This document shows positions 1-9,597 of a stretch of 64,000 bases of DNA, in pieces. The stretch comes from Pseudomonas fluvialis (GTDB lineage Bacteria > Pseudomonadota > Gammaproteobacteria > Pseudomonadales > Pseudomonadaceae): assembly GCF_002234375.1 (NCBI RefSeq), contig NZ_NMQV01000021.1:54077-118076 (forward strand), written 5' to 3'. The position numbers and the translations under genes were made by a program. How positions within the stretch are numbered: position 1 is the first letter of the stretch; each line of letters opens with the position of its first letter. The notes beneath the pieces were generated by a model. That model searched no databases, had not been told where the DNA came from, and worked only from the letters and a program-made list of their open reading frames with translations.

Positions 1-1163
1 GCGATCTTGCCCTTGCTGGTCTGTGCGAAAGCGGTGGGCTGCAACTGGCGATCAATCACGGTGATGGCGTTGTCTTCGCTGTTGAAGCCGATGTTCGGGT
101 TGGCGACGTCATTGGCGACGATCAGGTCGAGGTTCTTGTCGCGCAGCTTGCGTGAGGCGTAGTCCAGCAGGTTCTCGGTTTCTGCGGCGAAGCCGACGCT
201 GAACGGCCTGTCGCTGCGGCCCGCCAGGGTGGCGAGGATGTCCGGGTTGCGCACCAGTTGCAACAGCAGCCCGTCCTCGCGGGTGGGGTCTTTCTTCAAT
301 TTGTGCGAAGCCACCACTTGCGGTCGGTAGTCGGCCACGGCCGCCGCGGCGATGAGCAGCTCGCAGGGCATGGCCGCTTCACAGGCCGCCAGCATGTCGC
401 GGGCGCTGCTGACGTCGATGCGCTGCACCCGCTGCGGTGTGGGCAGGTGGACCGGGCCGCAGACCAGGGTGACTTGTGCGCCGGCTTCGGCGGCAGCCTC
501 GGCGAGGGCAAAGCCCATCTTGCCGGAGCTGTGGTTGGTGATGTAGCGCACCGGGTCGATCGCTTCGCGGGTCGGGCCGGCGGTGATCAGCACGCGCACG
601 CCGTCCAGCAGGCCCGCCTGGAAGCAGTCGGCGGCGCGCTGGGCGAGCTCTTCGGCTTCCAGCATGCGCCCGGCGCCTGTGTCGCCGCAGGCCTGGCTAC
701 CTACCCCTGGTCCGAACAGGCGCATACCGCGCTGCTCCAGCAGTTGGGCGTTGGCCTGGGTGGCGGGGTCGCGCCACATGGCCTGATTCATCGCCGGGGC
801 CAGGGCTACCGGCGCATCGGTGGCCAGCACCAGGGTAGTCAGCAGGTCGTTGGCCACGCCCTGGGCGAGGCGCGCCATGAGGTCGGCGGTGGCTGGGGCG
901 ATCAGGACCAGATCGGCCCAGCGGGCCAGTTCGATATGCCCCATGGCGGCTTCTGCCGCCGGGTCGAGCAGATCCAGGCCGACCGGATGCCCGGACAGCG
1001 CCTGCAGGGTCAGCGGGGTAATGAATTCACAGCCGGCGCGGGTCATTACCACGCGGACTTCCGCGCCCTGATCGCGCAGGCGCCGAACTAGTTCGGCGCT
1101 CTTGTAGGCGGCAATGCCGCCGCCCACGCCAAGGACGATGCGTTTCCGGAACAGCCGCTGCAT
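1..1163 (-). CDS. coaBC: Bifunctional phosphopantothenoylcysteine decarboxylase/synthase, 3' end cut by window edge
   Basis: CoaBC makes 4'-phosphopantetheine from phosphopantothenate in two steps of coenzyme A synthesis: cysteine ligation (CoaB) and FMN-dependent decarboxylation (CoaC). Reading from the ATG at 1161-1163, the protein opens [20 protein letters not shown], the flavoprotein nucleotide-binding start. The CoaC active-site motif PAMNQAMW lies near residues 121-128. CoaB begins near residue 190 with [12 protein letters not shown] and then HSSGKMG. About 387 residues are visible and only roughly the last 15 are lost at position 1. It diverges from radC. Identification is secure; the gene is cut by the window, not broken. 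Confidence 0.96.
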   Translation of the reverse strand, partial: MQRLFRKRIVLGVGGGIAAYKSAELVRRLRDQGAEVRVVMTRAGCEFITPLTLQALSGHPVGLDLLDPAAEAAMGHIELARWADLVLIAPATADLMARLAQGVANDLLTTLVLATDAPVALAPAMNQAMWRDPATQANAQLLEQRGMRLFGPGVGSQACGDTGAGRMLEAEELAQRAADCFQAGLLDGVRVLITAGPTREAIDPVRYITNHSSGKMGFALAEAAAEAGAQVTLVCGPVHLPTPQRVQRIDVSSARDMLAACEAAMPCELLIAAAAVADYRPQVVASHKLKKDPTREDGLLLQLVRNPDILATLAGRSDRPFSVGFAAETENLLDYASRKLRDKNLDLIVANDVANPNIGFNSEDNAITVIDRQLQPTAFAQTSKGKI

Positions 1164-1323
1164 AGGCCTGCCTTGTCTGAATCTGCGGGAAGCTGCAGGG
1201 CCGGCGTACCTCCCCGGTCGCTGGCCCTGCAAAAAATCTGCGCTACGATAGCACAGGGCCTGGCGCGGAGCAGCGCCGGCGGGCCGCCACGGACTGGCGG
1301 GACACTGGACAGGGAGTCAACTC

Positions 1324-1998
1324 ATGAGTATCCGCGACTGGCCGGCCGCCGAACGGCCGCGTGAGCGTTTGCTGCAACGCGGCCCGGCGGCGCTTACCGA
1401 TGCCGAATTGCTGGCGATTTTCCTGCGCACCGGGGTGGCCGGTTGTAGCGCGGTGGAGCTGGCGCGGCGTCTGCTGGCCGACTTTGGCAGCCTGCGCGCG
1501 TTGCTCGAGGCCGACTTGCCGGCCTTTTCCGCGCACCTGGGTCTGGGCCCGGCGAAGTTCGCGCAACTGCAGGCGGTGCTGGAGATGGCCCGCCGCCACC
1601 TGGCCGAGCGTCTGCGTCGTGACTCGGCGCTGGAAAGCCCGCAGGCGGTGCGGGATTACCTGAAAGCGCAGCTGCGCCACGAGCCACATGAAGTGTTTGG
1701 CTGCCTGTTTCTGGATACCCGCCACCGTGTGCTGGCTTTCGAGGCGCTGTTCCAGGGCAGCATCGACGGTGCCAGCGTTTACCCGCGGCAGGTCGTCAAA
1801 CGCGCACTGGCACACAATGCCGCAGCGCTGATCCTGGTGCATAACCATCCGTCCGGAGTGGCCGAGCCCAGCCAGGCTGATCGCCTGCTGACCGAGCGCC
1901 TCAAGGAGGCCTTGGGGCTGATCGAGGTGCGCGTGCTCGATCACTTCGTGGTGGGTGAGGGTGAGCCGCAATCCCTGGCCGAGCTCGGCTGGCTGTGA
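1324..1998 (+). CDS. radC: RadC family JAMM/MPN+ protein
   Basis: 224 residues, the usual length for RadC. The N-terminal third has the helix-hairpin-helix-like region, and the C-terminal half is an MPN+/JAMM domain with the metal site LVHNHPSG...SQAD: His173, His175 and Asp186 are the expected zinc ligands. The family was first called a DNA repair protein, but that role is doubtful in E. coli, so the molecular function is best left as a predicted zinc-dependent hydrolase. It diverges from coaBC and ends against the convergent DUF4870 gene with no spacer. The ATG at 1324 follows GGGAGT at a normal distance. Confidence 0.93.
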   Translation: MSIRDWPAAERPRERLLQRGPAALTDAELLAIFLRTGVAGCSAVELARRLLADFGSLRALLEADLPAFSAHLGLGPAKFAQLQAVLEMARRHLAERLRRDSALESPQAVRDYLKAQLRHEPHEVFGCLFLDTRHRVLAFEALFQGSIDGASVYPRQVVKRALAHNAAALILVHNHPSGVAEPSQADRLLTERLKEALGLIEVRVLDHFVVGEGEPQSLAELGWL

Positions 1999-2358
1999 TC
2001 AGAGAATCGGCCGCCAGCAGAACGGATAGCGGTAGGCCTGGCCTTCATTGGCCTTGATGCCGGCGATGATCGTCAGCACCAGGGCGCCGACGGTAACCAG
2101 CGCCAGCAAGGGGAAACCGATGAGGATCAGCATCAGCGGCACGCAGGCCAGGCCGGCCAGGGTTACGCTGATCTGGAAGTTCACCGCTTCCTTGCCCTGC
2201 GCGTCGACGAAGGGGTCGAGGTCGCGCTTGATCTGCCAGACCACCAGCGGGCCGAGCAGATTGCCGAAGGGGAAGACCAGGCCGAAGAAGGCCGCGAAGT
2301 GACACAGCATGGCCCATTGCCGGGCTTCGGCGCTGGGCGGTGTTTGCAGGTCTTGCAT
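1999..2358 (-). CDS. DUF4870 family small membrane protein
   Basis: 119 residues. A soluble N-terminal stretch holding QWAMLCHFAAFFGLVFP leads into hydrophobic segments at roughly 17-43 and 65-105, with the polar stretch KRDLDPFVDAQGKEAVNFQ between them. That arrangement and the sequence KEAVNFQIS are typical of DUF4870 (Tic20-like) inner-membrane proteins, whose function is unknown. It follows rph on the same strand after 24 bases and is probably cotranscribed with it. Its stop touches the radC stop from the other strand. Confidence 0.85.
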   Translation of the reverse strand: MQDLQTPPSAEARQWAMLCHFAAFFGLVFPFGNLLGPLVVWQIKRDLDPFVDAQGKEAVNFQISVTLAGLACVPLMLILIGFPLLALVTVGALVLTIIAGIKANEGQAYRYPFCWRPIL

Positions 2359-2382
2359 GGCGGCTTCTCCGTTGGGGGTGGC

Positions 2383-3105
2383 TCAGTCGTTATGCAGGGC
2401 AGCCTGCTGGGCCTCGAATAGCTGCTGCAGGCCCTGGCGGGCGAGCAGCAGCATGGCATTGAGCTGCTCGGGCTGGAAGGGCTCGCCTTCGGCAGTGCCT
2501 TGCACCTCGATGAAGCCTCCCTGGCTGGTCATTACCACATTGAGGTCGGTTTCTGCGGCAGAGTCTTCCGGGTAGTCGAGGTCGAGCACGGCCTCGCCCT
2601 GGTACATGCCCACGGAAACGGCAGCGATCATCTGCTTGAGCGGTTCGCCCTTGAGCGCGCCGCGCTTCTTCATCACGGCCAGCGCGTCCACCAGGGCAAC
2701 CATGGCGCCGGTGATCGACGCGGTGCGGGTGCCGCCATCGGCCTGAATCACGTCGCAGTCGACGTACAGAGTGTTCTCGCCCAGTTTGCTCATATCCAGT
2801 GCGGCGCGTAGCGAACGGCCGATCAGGCGCTGGATTTCCAGGGTGCGGCCGCCCTGCTTGCCGCGGCTGGCTTCGCGCTGGGTGCGCTCGCCGGTGGCGC
2901 GCGGCAGCATGCCGTACTCGGCGGTCAGCCAGCCTTGACCTTTGCCCTTGAGGAAGCGCGGTACACCGCTTTCCACGCTGACCGTGCAGATCACCTGGGT
3001 GTCGCCAAACTCCACCAGCACTGAGCCCTCGGCGTGCTTGGTGTAGCCACGGGTGATACGGATCGGGCGCAGCTGATCGGCGGCGCGGCCACTGGGACGC
3101 TTCAT
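2383..3105 (-). CDS. rph: Ribonuclease PH
   Basis: 240 residues, full length for RNase PH, a phosphate-dependent 3'-5' exoribonuclease that trims tRNA 3' ends and acts as a hexameric ring in the cytoplasm. It begins [20 protein letters not shown] and carries the phosphate-binding stretch [13 protein letters not shown] plus the [13 protein letters not shown] acidic active-site region. A TATAAT box lies upstream on the same strand. It leads a probable two-gene unit with the DUF4870 gene and diverges from yicC. Confidence 0.97.
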   Translation of the reverse strand: MKRPSGRAADQLRPIRITRGYTKHAEGSVLVEFGDTQVICTVSVESGVPRFLKGKGQGWLTAEYGMLPRATGERTQREASRGKQGGRTLEIQRLIGRSLRAALDMSKLGENTLYVDCDVIQADGGTRTASITGAMVALVDALAVMKKRGALKGEPLKQMIAAVSVGMYQGEAVLDLDYPEDSAAETDLNVVMTSQGGFIEVQGTAEGEPFQPEQLNAMLLLARQGLQQLFEAQQAALHND

Positions 3106-3140
3106 GGGAATACCTTGTCTTGGGGGATTAACTGCCGGTC

Positions 3141-3146
3141 ATTATA
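3141..3146 (-). promoter_or_regulatory. Probable -10 box of rph
   Basis: Read on the minus strand this is a perfect TATAAT, 35 bases before the rph ATG and inside the rph-yicC divergent spacer. No convincing -35 hexamer stands 16-18 bases upstream, so only the -10 is claimed. Confidence 0.45.
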
Positions 3147-3175
3147 GGGCCTGGCGGGCGGCGCGGCATGTCCGA

Positions 3176-3205
3176 TTGGGCGGCATGCGACGGGTGCGCT
3201 ACAAT
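3176..3205 (+). promoter_or_regulatory. Probable sigma-70 promoter of yicC
   Basis: TTGGGC at 3176-3181 and TACAAT at 3200-3205 are separated by 18 bases and lie 36 bases upstream of the yicC ATG. The -10 is a five-of-six match to consensus; the -35 is weaker. Confidence 0.4.
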
Positions 3206-3240
3206 CGCCCGTTCATTGATTGCCTGCCGAGGTTTGCCCC

Positions 3241-4104
3241 ATGGTGCACAGCATGACCGCCTTCGCCCGCTGCGAGCAGGCCGGCCCCTTTGGCACCCTG
3301 TGCTGGGAGCTGCGTTCGGTCAATCATCGCTATCTGGAGCCGCATCTGCGCCTGCCGGAGAGCTTCCGCGAGCTGGAGGGCGCGGTGCGCGAAGCCCTGC
3401 GCCAGGGGCTGTCACGGGGTAAGGTGGAGTGCACCCTGCGTTTTGTCGAGGAAGGCGCCGGGCAACGTCTGCAAGTGGATGAAGCGCGCACCCGTCAGTT
3501 GCTGGCAGCGGCGCGCCAGGTGGCTGCACTGATTGCCCAACCGGCGCCGCTCAACCCCCTGGATGTGCTGGCCTGGCCTGGCGTGCTGGTTGCCGATGTG
3601 GCTGATCCGCAGGCGCTCAATGCCGCGGCGCTGGCGTTGTTCCAGGAGGCTTTGCAGCAGCTGCGCGAAGGCCGGCAGCGCGAAGGTGGCGAGCTGGCGC
3701 GGCTGCTTGGCGAGCGCCTGGATGCCATGCAGGATGAGGTCGCCGCCCTGCGCGAGCAGGTGCCGCACATGCTCGCCAACCAGCGGCAGAAGATTCTTGA
3801 TCGCTGCGCCGAGCTGCAGGTCGAGCTGGATGCGCAGCGCCTCGAACAGGAACTGGTGTTGCTGGCGCAGAAGAGCGATGTGGCCGAGGAGCTGGATCGT
3901 CTGATCACGCACATCGGCGAAGTGCGGCGGGTGCTCAAGGCGGGTGGCGCCGCCGGTCGGCGTCTGGATTTCCTCATGCAGGAGCTCAACCGCGAAGCCA
4001 ATACCCTGGGTTCCAAGGCGTTCGACCCGCGCTCCACGCAATGCGCGGTCAACCTCAAGGTGCTGATCGAACAGATGCGCGAGCAGGTTCAGAACATCGA
4101 ATAA
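3241..4104 (+). CDS. yicC: YicC family endoribonuclease
   Basis: 287 residues from the ATG at 3241, exactly the length of E. coli YicC. This start is preferred over the in-frame TTG at 3220 because GCCGAGG sits just before it and because YicC proteins begin with the conserved SMTAFAR motif, here at residues 4-10. The C-terminal DUF1732 region ends with GRRLDFLMQELNREANTLGSKA, a family hallmark. E. coli YicC has been reported to be an endoribonuclease affecting small-RNA turnover. It stands ahead of gmk, as is usual in gammaproteobacteria. Confidence 0.94.
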   Translation: MVHSMTAFARCEQAGPFGTLCWELRSVNHRYLEPHLRLPESFRELEGAVREALRQGLSRGKVECTLRFVEEGAGQRLQVDEARTRQLLAAARQVAALIAQPAPLNPLDVLAWPGVLVADVADPQALNAAALALFQEALQQLREGRQREGGELARLLGERLDAMQDEVAALREQVPHMLANQRQKILDRCAELQVELDAQRLEQELVLLAQKSDVAEELDRLITHIGEVRRVLKAGGAAGRRLDFLMQELNREANTLGSKAFDPRSTQCAVNLKVLIEQMREQVQNIE

Positions 4105-4131
4105 GCGGTGGCTGCGCACCGCCCAGACTGA

Positions 4132-4764
<633 letters not shown>

Positions 4765-4872
4765 AGCGGAAGGCTCGCCACGGCCGCCTGTAGCCTGTGG
4801 CGCAAAGCTGCTTTAGACTATTCAGTCCGATCGCCCACCCGGGCGTCCCCGTTTTAGATGCAGAGGAACACC

Positions 4873-5136
4873 ATGGCCCGCGTTACCGTTGAAGATTGCC
4901 TGGACAATGTCGACAACCGCTTCGAGTTGGTGATGCTGGCCACCAAGCGTGCCCGCCAGCTGGCAACCGGCGGCAAAGAGCCGAAAGTAGCCTGGGAAAA
5001 CGACAAGCCCACCGTGGTCGCGCTGCGCGAAATTGCCGGTGGCCTGGTAGATGCCGAGTATGTTGCCCAGGAAGAGCTGATCGAAGAAGAACCGCTGTTC
5101 GTCAGCTTCGAGGACGAGTCCAGCGAGGCACTCTGA
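4873..5136 (+). CDS. rpoZ: RNA polymerase omega subunit
   Basis: 87 residues beginning [20 protein letters not shown], the standard RpoZ start. The ATG at 4873 is chosen over an in-frame ATG at 4858 because the AGAGGA ribosome site lies just before 4873 and the family N-terminus begins there. Omega helps assemble the beta' subunit and forms part of a ppGpp site on RNA polymerase. It fits its place directly ahead of spoT, which makes and degrades ppGpp. The C-terminus is acidic, as in other Pseudomonas omega subunits. Confidence 0.97.
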   Translation: MARVTVEDCLDNVDNRFELVMLATKRARQLATGGKEPKVAWENDKPTVVALREIAGGLVDAEYVAQEELIEEEPLFVSFEDESSEAL

Positions 5137-5195
5137 TTCATGCCGGCTGAAGGTCATGTGCCGCGAGGACGACCTGGCTGGTCGGGGGTAGCCCC

Positions 5196-7310
5196 ATGTC
5201 CGGCATAGACGGTCTCGCCACACGACTTTCCAGCTATCTGGGCACGGATCAGGTCAATCTGGTCCGTCGCGCTTATTTCTACGCCGAACAAGCACATGAT
5301 GGGCAGCGCCGCCGCAGTGGCGAAGCCTACGTGACTCATCCGCTGGCGGTTGCCAGCATTCTCGCCGACATGCACATGGATCATCAGAGCCTGATGGCCG
5401 CCATGCTGCACGATGTCATCGAAGACACCGGCGTGCCCAAGGAAGCCTTGCAGGCACAGTTTGGCGAAACCGTCGCCGAGCTGGTCGACGGGGTCAGCAA
5501 GCTGACCCAGATGGACTTCCAGAGCAAGGCCGAGGCGCAGGCTGAAAACTTCCAGAAAATGGCCATGGCCATGGCCCGCGATATCCGGGTAATCCTGGTC
5601 AAGCTGGCCGACCGTCTGCACAACATGCGCACCCTGGATGCCATGCCGCATGACAAGAGCCGGCGTATCGCCAAGGAAACCCTGGAGATCTACGCGCCCA
5701 TCGCCAATCGCTTGGGCATGCACAGCATGTATGCCGAGTTCGAGGACCTGGGTTTCAAGGCCATGTACCCGATGCGCTCGGCGCACATCCGCCAGGCGGT
5801 CAAGCGCGCGCGCGGCAATCGCAAGGAAATTGTCGCCAAGATCGAGGAATCGATTCGCCATTGCCTGGAGCGTGAAGGCCTGCAGGGCGAGGTGAGTGGT
5901 CGCGAGAAACACCTGTACAGCATCTACCAGAAGATGCGTGGCAAGCGTAAGGCATTCAACGAGATCATGGATGTCTATGCCTTCCGCATCGTGGTCGACA
6001 AGGTGGATACCTGCTATCGCGTGCTGGGTGCGGTGCACAACCTCTACAAGCCCTTGCCGGGGCGTTTCAAGGACTACATCGCGATTCCCAAGGCCAATGG
6101 CTACCAGTCGCTGCATACCACGCTGTTCGGCATGCATGGTGTACCTATCGAGATCCAGATCCGTACCCATGAGATGGAAGAGCTGGCCAAGCACGGTATC
6201 GCCGCCCATTGGCTGTACAAGTCCAGTGAAGAGGATGCGCCGCGTGGCAACCATGCGCGCGCCCGGCAGTGGGTGAAGGGCATTCTCGAGCTGCAGCAGC
6301 GTGCCGGCAACTCGCTGGAATTCATCGAGAGCGTGAAGATCGACCTGTTCCCGGACGAGGTCTACGTGTTCACGCCCAAGGGCCGCATCATGGAGTTGCC
6401 GAAAGGCTCCACGGCGGTCGATTTTGCCTACGCGGTGCACACCGACGTCGGCAACAGCTGTATCGCCTGCCGTATCAACCGCCGCCTCGCGCCGCTGTCG
6501 CAGCCGTTGCAGAGCGGCTGTACGGTCGAGATCGTCACGGCGCCGGGGACCCGCCCGAATCCGGCCTGGTTGAATTTCGTGGTCAGTGGCAAGGCACGTA
6601 CGCATATTCGCCACGCCCTCAAGCAGCAGCGCCGCTCCGAGTCGGTGAGTCTGGGCGAGCGCCTGCTCAACAAGGTACTGGCCAGCTTCGACAGCCAACT
6701 GGAGCGTGTGCCGGCCGAGCGTATCGAGCAGGTGCTGGGCGAGTATCGTTTCGCCAGCCTGGACGACCTGCTGGAAGATATCGGCCTGGGTAATCGCATG
6801 GCCTATGTGGTGGCGCGGCGCCTGCTGACCGAGTCCGGCGAAGGGGGCGAGCTGCCGACCAGCGAGGGCCCGCTGGCCATTCGCGGTACCGAGGGGCTGG
6901 TGCTCAGCTATGCCAAGTGCTGCACGCCGATCCCGGGTGATCCGATCATCGGTCACCTGTCCGCCGGCAAGGGCATGGTGGTGCACCTGGATAGTTGTCG
7001 CAACATCAGCGATATCCGCCATAACCCGGAGAAGTGCCTGCCGTTGACCTGGGCCAAGGATGTGCAGGGCGAGTTCAATGTCGAGCTGCGTGTCGAGCTG
7101 GAGCACCAGCGTGGGTTGATCGCCATGCTAGCCGGCACCGTGGCAATGGCCGACGGCAATATCGAGAAGATCGGCATGGACGAGCGCGATGGGCGGACCA
7201 GCGTGGTCCAGTTGATCATCAGTGTGCATGACCGCGTGCATTTGGCGCGGGTCATCAAGAAACTGCGCGCCCTCAAGGGGGTGATTCGTATTACCCGGGC
7301 CAAGGCGTAA
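5196..7310 (+). CDS. spoT: Bifunctional (p)ppGpp synthase/hydrolase
   Basis: 704 residues, full length for SpoT. The N-terminal HD hydrolase domain has YVTHPLAVASIL and the metal motif MLHDVIEDTG (near 69-78). The synthetase domain follows, with YQSLHTTLFG near 306-315; then a TGS domain (DEVYVFTPKGRIMELPKGST), the CCTPIPGD motif, and a C-terminal ACT domain. Both catalytic domains look intact. The protein sets cellular ppGpp in response to carbon, fatty-acid or iron stress. It lies 59 bases after rpoZ, with only a weak ribosome site before the ATG. Confidence 0.97.
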   Translation: MSGIDGLATRLSSYLGTDQVNLVRRAYFYAEQAHDGQRRRSGEAYVTHPLAVASILADMHMDHQSLMAAMLHDVIEDTGVPKEALQAQFGETVAELVDGVSKLTQMDFQSKAEAQAENFQKMAMAMARDIRVILVKLADRLHNMRTLDAMPHDKSRRIAKETLEIYAPIANRLGMHSMYAEFEDLGFKAMYPMRSAHIRQAVKRARGNRKEIVAKIEESIRHCLEREGLQGEVSGREKHLYSIYQKMRGKRKAFNEIMDVYAFRIVVDKVDTCYRVLGAVHNLYKPLPGRFKDYIAIPKANGYQSLHTTLFGMHGVPIEIQIRTHEMEELAKHGIAAHWLYKSSEEDAPRGNHARARQWVKGILELQQRAGNSLEFIESVKIDLFPDEVYVFTPKGRIMELPKGSTAVDFAYAVHTDVGNSCIACRINRRLAPLSQPLQSGCTVEIVTAPGTRPNPAWLNFVVSGKARTHIRHALKQQRRSESVSLGERLLNKVLASFDSQLERVPAERIEQVLGEYRFASLDDLLEDIGLGNRMAYVVARRLLTESGEGGELPTSEGPLAIRGTEGLVLSYAKCCTPIPGDPIIGHLSAGKGMVVHLDSCRNISDIRHNPEKCLPLTWAKDVQGEFNVELRVELEHQRGLIAMLAGTVAMADGNIEKIGMDERDGRTSVVQLIISVHDRVHLARVIKKLRALKGVIRITRAKA

Positions 7311-7438
7311 CGCCGCCAACCTAACGGCGCAGGTCAAAGGCCAAGCCGGCTTCTTGAGCCGGCCTGTAGCCTGTCCCCCGCTTTTACTTGCAGCTTGCAG
7401 CGCACCGCGTGAAGCTGCGTCTTTCCAAGGAGCGACCC

Positions 7439-7822
7439 ATGAGCAAGACCGTCATCAGCAGCGACAAGGCCCCCGCCGCCATTGGTACCTATTCGCAAGC
7501 CATCAAGGCCGGCAACACCGTCTACCTGTCCGGGCAGATCCCTCTCGACCCGCAGACCATGAATCTGGTCTCCGATGATTTCGAGGCACAGACCGTGCAG
7601 GTCTTCGAGAACCTCAAGGCGGTGATCGAGGCCGCTGGTGGCGGCTTCCAAGATGTGGTCAAGCTGAACATCTTCCTCACTGACCTGGCGCACTTTGCCA
7701 AGGTCAATGAAATCATGGGGCGCTACTTCCAGCAGCCCTACCCGGCCCGTGCGGCGATTGGCGTGGCTGCCCTGCCGCGTGGTGCACAGGTGGAAATGGA
7801 TGGCATCCTGGTTCTTTCCTGA
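7439..7822 (+). CDS. ridA: RidA family reactive intermediate deaminase
   Basis: 127 residues, standard RidA length. RidA hydrolyses reactive 2-aminoacrylate and related enamines released by PLP enzymes. The C-terminal signature [21 protein letters not shown] contains the substrate-binding arginine. The ATG at 7439 has an AAGGAG ribosome site 6 bases upstream; an earlier in-frame start has none. It follows spoT, as in other Pseudomonas. Its last 23 bases overlap the predicted start of the following lipoprotein gene in another frame. Confidence 0.96.
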   Translation: MSKTVISSDKAPAAIGTYSQAIKAGNTVYLSGQIPLDPQTMNLVSDDFEAQTVQVFENLKAVIEAAGGGFQDVVKLNIFLTDLAHFAKVNEIMGRYFQQPYPARAAIGVAALPRGAQVEMDGILVLS

Positions 7823-8555
7823 GCCGCTGCGCCTGGCCTTGGCTGGGCTGGCGCTGAGCAGCCTGCTGCTGGCTGGCTGCAGTGGACGCAGCGTGGACGG
7901 TATCTGGATCAACCAGGCGGCGATTGATGCCGCGGTGGCCGACGATTCGCTGCGCGAGGCGCTGCTGGCCTATGGCCCCAATCTGGAGTGGCGCGTGCAG
8001 GCAGCGCGTGGCCTGGCCCGCTTCAGCAATGGCTTCGAACAGGGCGAAGGGTGCCTGCAGGCGCTGGCCGAGGGGGGCTGGCAGGTCGACTTTGGCCTCG
8101 ATGAGCATGAGCAGCTGCGTCGTTCAGGGGCTGAGTTGCTGCAGGGCGAGGGGCCGTCGTGGCCAGCGCAGCGCTTCCGTCGATACGCGGCCAGCGTTGA
8201 TGAAAGCCCGCTGGGCAGCCATTTCGAGGCTGCGCTGTACCGTGCCTACCTGGGGGGTAGCTGGCTCATTACCCAGGGGCTGGGTGAGCGAGGGCTAGTG
8301 CTGTTCCATGCCGATGGCCGCGTCGAGGGCCTGCCGGGTGCCGAACGCTATGCCTTGTGCCTGGCGGGTGACTGCGCGGCCATGGCCGGTGAACACGATA
8401 GCCTGTGGCTGCAGCAGGGGGCGCAGGGGCAAACCTGGTTGTTTCGCCGCGAAGGCGAGCAATTGCGGATCTTCCAGGCGATCAACCAGTCGGCCGCCGA
8501 TGAAATGCCCAGCTACCAGCCGGGCGCCGAGGTTTGGCGCTTGCAGCGCGACTGA
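7800..8555 (+). CDS. Hypothetical lipoprotein
   Basis: 251 residues from the ATG at 7800, inside the end of ridA. The N-terminus is [21 protein letters not shown] followed by the lipobox LLAGC with Cys27, so it should be a secreted lipoprotein. There is no positively charged start beyond one arginine, which is slightly unusual. The mature part has no motif I recognise. It has an all-beta look with many Trp and Gly residues towards the end ([23 protein letters not shown]). A homologue of unknown function follows ridA in P. aeruginosa as I recall. The reading frame is certain; the exact start is less so. Confidence 0.75.
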   Translation: MASWFFPEPLRLALAGLALSSLLLAGCSGRSVDGIWINQAAIDAAVADDSLREALLAYGPNLEWRVQAARGLARFSNGFEQGEGCLQALAEGGWQVDFGLDEHEQLRRSGAELLQGEGPSWPAQRFRRYAASVDESPLGSHFEAALYRAYLGGSWLITQGLGERGLVLFHADGRVEGLPGAERYALCLAGDCAAMAGEHDSLWLQQGAQGQTWLFRREGEQLRIFQAINQSAADEMPSYQPGAEVWRLQRD

Positions 8556-8556
8556 G

Positions 8557-9408
8557 TCAGGCGTCTTGCAGGAGGGCGGTATAGCCCTCGCGATAGCTGG
8601 GGTAGCGCGGCTGCCAGCCGAGCGCGCGCAAGCGCTGATTGCTGCAGCGTTTGTTGCCGGCACGGCGCATCAGGCCGGCGGGTAGCTGCGTGCTGACCTG
8701 CAGCTGCGCGCGTAGCCAGTCGACGACCTCGTGTAGCGGCGCCGGCTGGTCGTCGACGCCGAGGTAGCAGTCCGCCAAAGGCAGCCCGCGCCAGTCCGCC
8801 TGCAGCAGGAAAGCCAGCAGGCCGGCCGCGTCGTCGGCATGGATGCGATTGCCATACAGCGCCGGCTGGCTAGGCGCACGATAGCCCTGGCGAACCTGAT
8901 TGAGCAGCCAGTGGCGTCCCGGCCCATAGATGCCGGCAAGGCGTACGCAGGTGGCCGGCAAGCCGCTGCGCCAGGCCAGCTGTTCGGCTTCGCGGAGGAT
9001 TTGCCCGCTGAAGCTGTCGGCGAGCGCCGGACTCTGCTCGTCGACCCACTCACCGTCGCTTTGCCCGTACACCCCGGTGCTGGATACGAACAGCAGGCGG
9101 CGTGGCCGTTGGCCGCGGCTGGCCAGCCAGGCGAGCACCTGTTGCAGGCCATCCACATAGGTAGCCCGATAGCCGGCCTCGTCGCCGCGACTTGGCGCGG
9201 CGCAGAACACCAGGTAATCGAGCTGTTCCGGCCAGGCGGCGGGACAGTCGTGCTGGGCAAGGTCGCCTGGCACTGGCAGGGCTGCGACAGATAGTCGCGA
9301 GACATCGCGGCGCAGGCCGTGGACTATCCACTGGCAGGCGTGCAGCTGGCTGGCGAGGCGGTTGCCGACATCGCCGCAACCGGCGATCAGCAGGCTGGGA
9401 TGCTGCAT
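8557..9408 (-). CDS. NAD(P)-dependent epimerase/dehydratase family protein (YeeZ-like)
   Basis: 283 residues from the ATG at 9408, preceded by GGAG. The N-terminal Rossmann motif LLIAGCGDVGNRLASQL is followed by FVSSTGVYGQ with the family Ser/Tyr pair, and later VRLAGIYGPGR. This is the extended or atypical short-chain dehydrogenase pattern seen in YeeZ-like proteins; no substrate can be assigned. It diverges from the exbB-exbD-tonB operon and converges on the lipoprotein gene with one base between stops. Confidence 0.85.
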   Translation of the reverse strand: MQHPSLLIAGCGDVGNRLASQLHACQWIVHGLRRDVSRLSVAALPVPGDLAQHDCPAAWPEQLDYLVFCAAPSRGDEAGYRATYVDGLQQVLAWLASRGQRPRRLLFVSSTGVYGQSDGEWVDEQSPALADSFSGQILREAEQLAWRSGLPATCVRLAGIYGPGRHWLLNQVRQGYRAPSQPALYGNRIHADDAAGLLAFLLQADWRGLPLADCYLGVDDQPAPLHEVVDWLRAQLQVSTQLPAGLMRRAGNKRCSNQRLRALGWQPRYPSYREGYTALLQDA

Positions 9409-9509
9409 GGCGGGGGCTCCTGAGGTGGGATGCCGCAGTATGGCGTGCACTTCGGCGGATTGTCCGGCTTACCCCGGGGCTGTGCAACAATGTTACATGG
9501 CAGCTTTAT

Positions 9510-9526
9510 CAAACAAGAATTGTTTG
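9510..9526. promoter_or_regulatory. Perfect inverted repeat upstream of exbB
   Basis: CAAACAAGAATTGTTTG, a 7-bp perfect inverted repeat with a 3-base centre, lies 71 bases before the exbB ATG in the AT-richest part of the divergent spacer. Position and symmetry suggest an operator. It is only loosely similar to a Fur box, so the regulator is not assigned. Confidence 0.35.
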
Positions 9527-9597
9527 CAATAATGCCGGCAATTTGTGTCGAGCTGCGGGCTCGCATGCGGTTTACCCTACTCTTTAGGTTCGGTGCT

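Noticed and set aside
5154..7106. 650-codon open frame on the minus strand opposite spoT
   Set aside because: It mirrors a certain gene; long antisense frames are common in GC-rich DNA. The product is His/Leu/Gln-rich with no domain.
7342..7366. Terminator after spoT
   Set aside because: Two GCCGGC words can pair, but the stem is only six bases with no U run, and the word is self-complementary and common.
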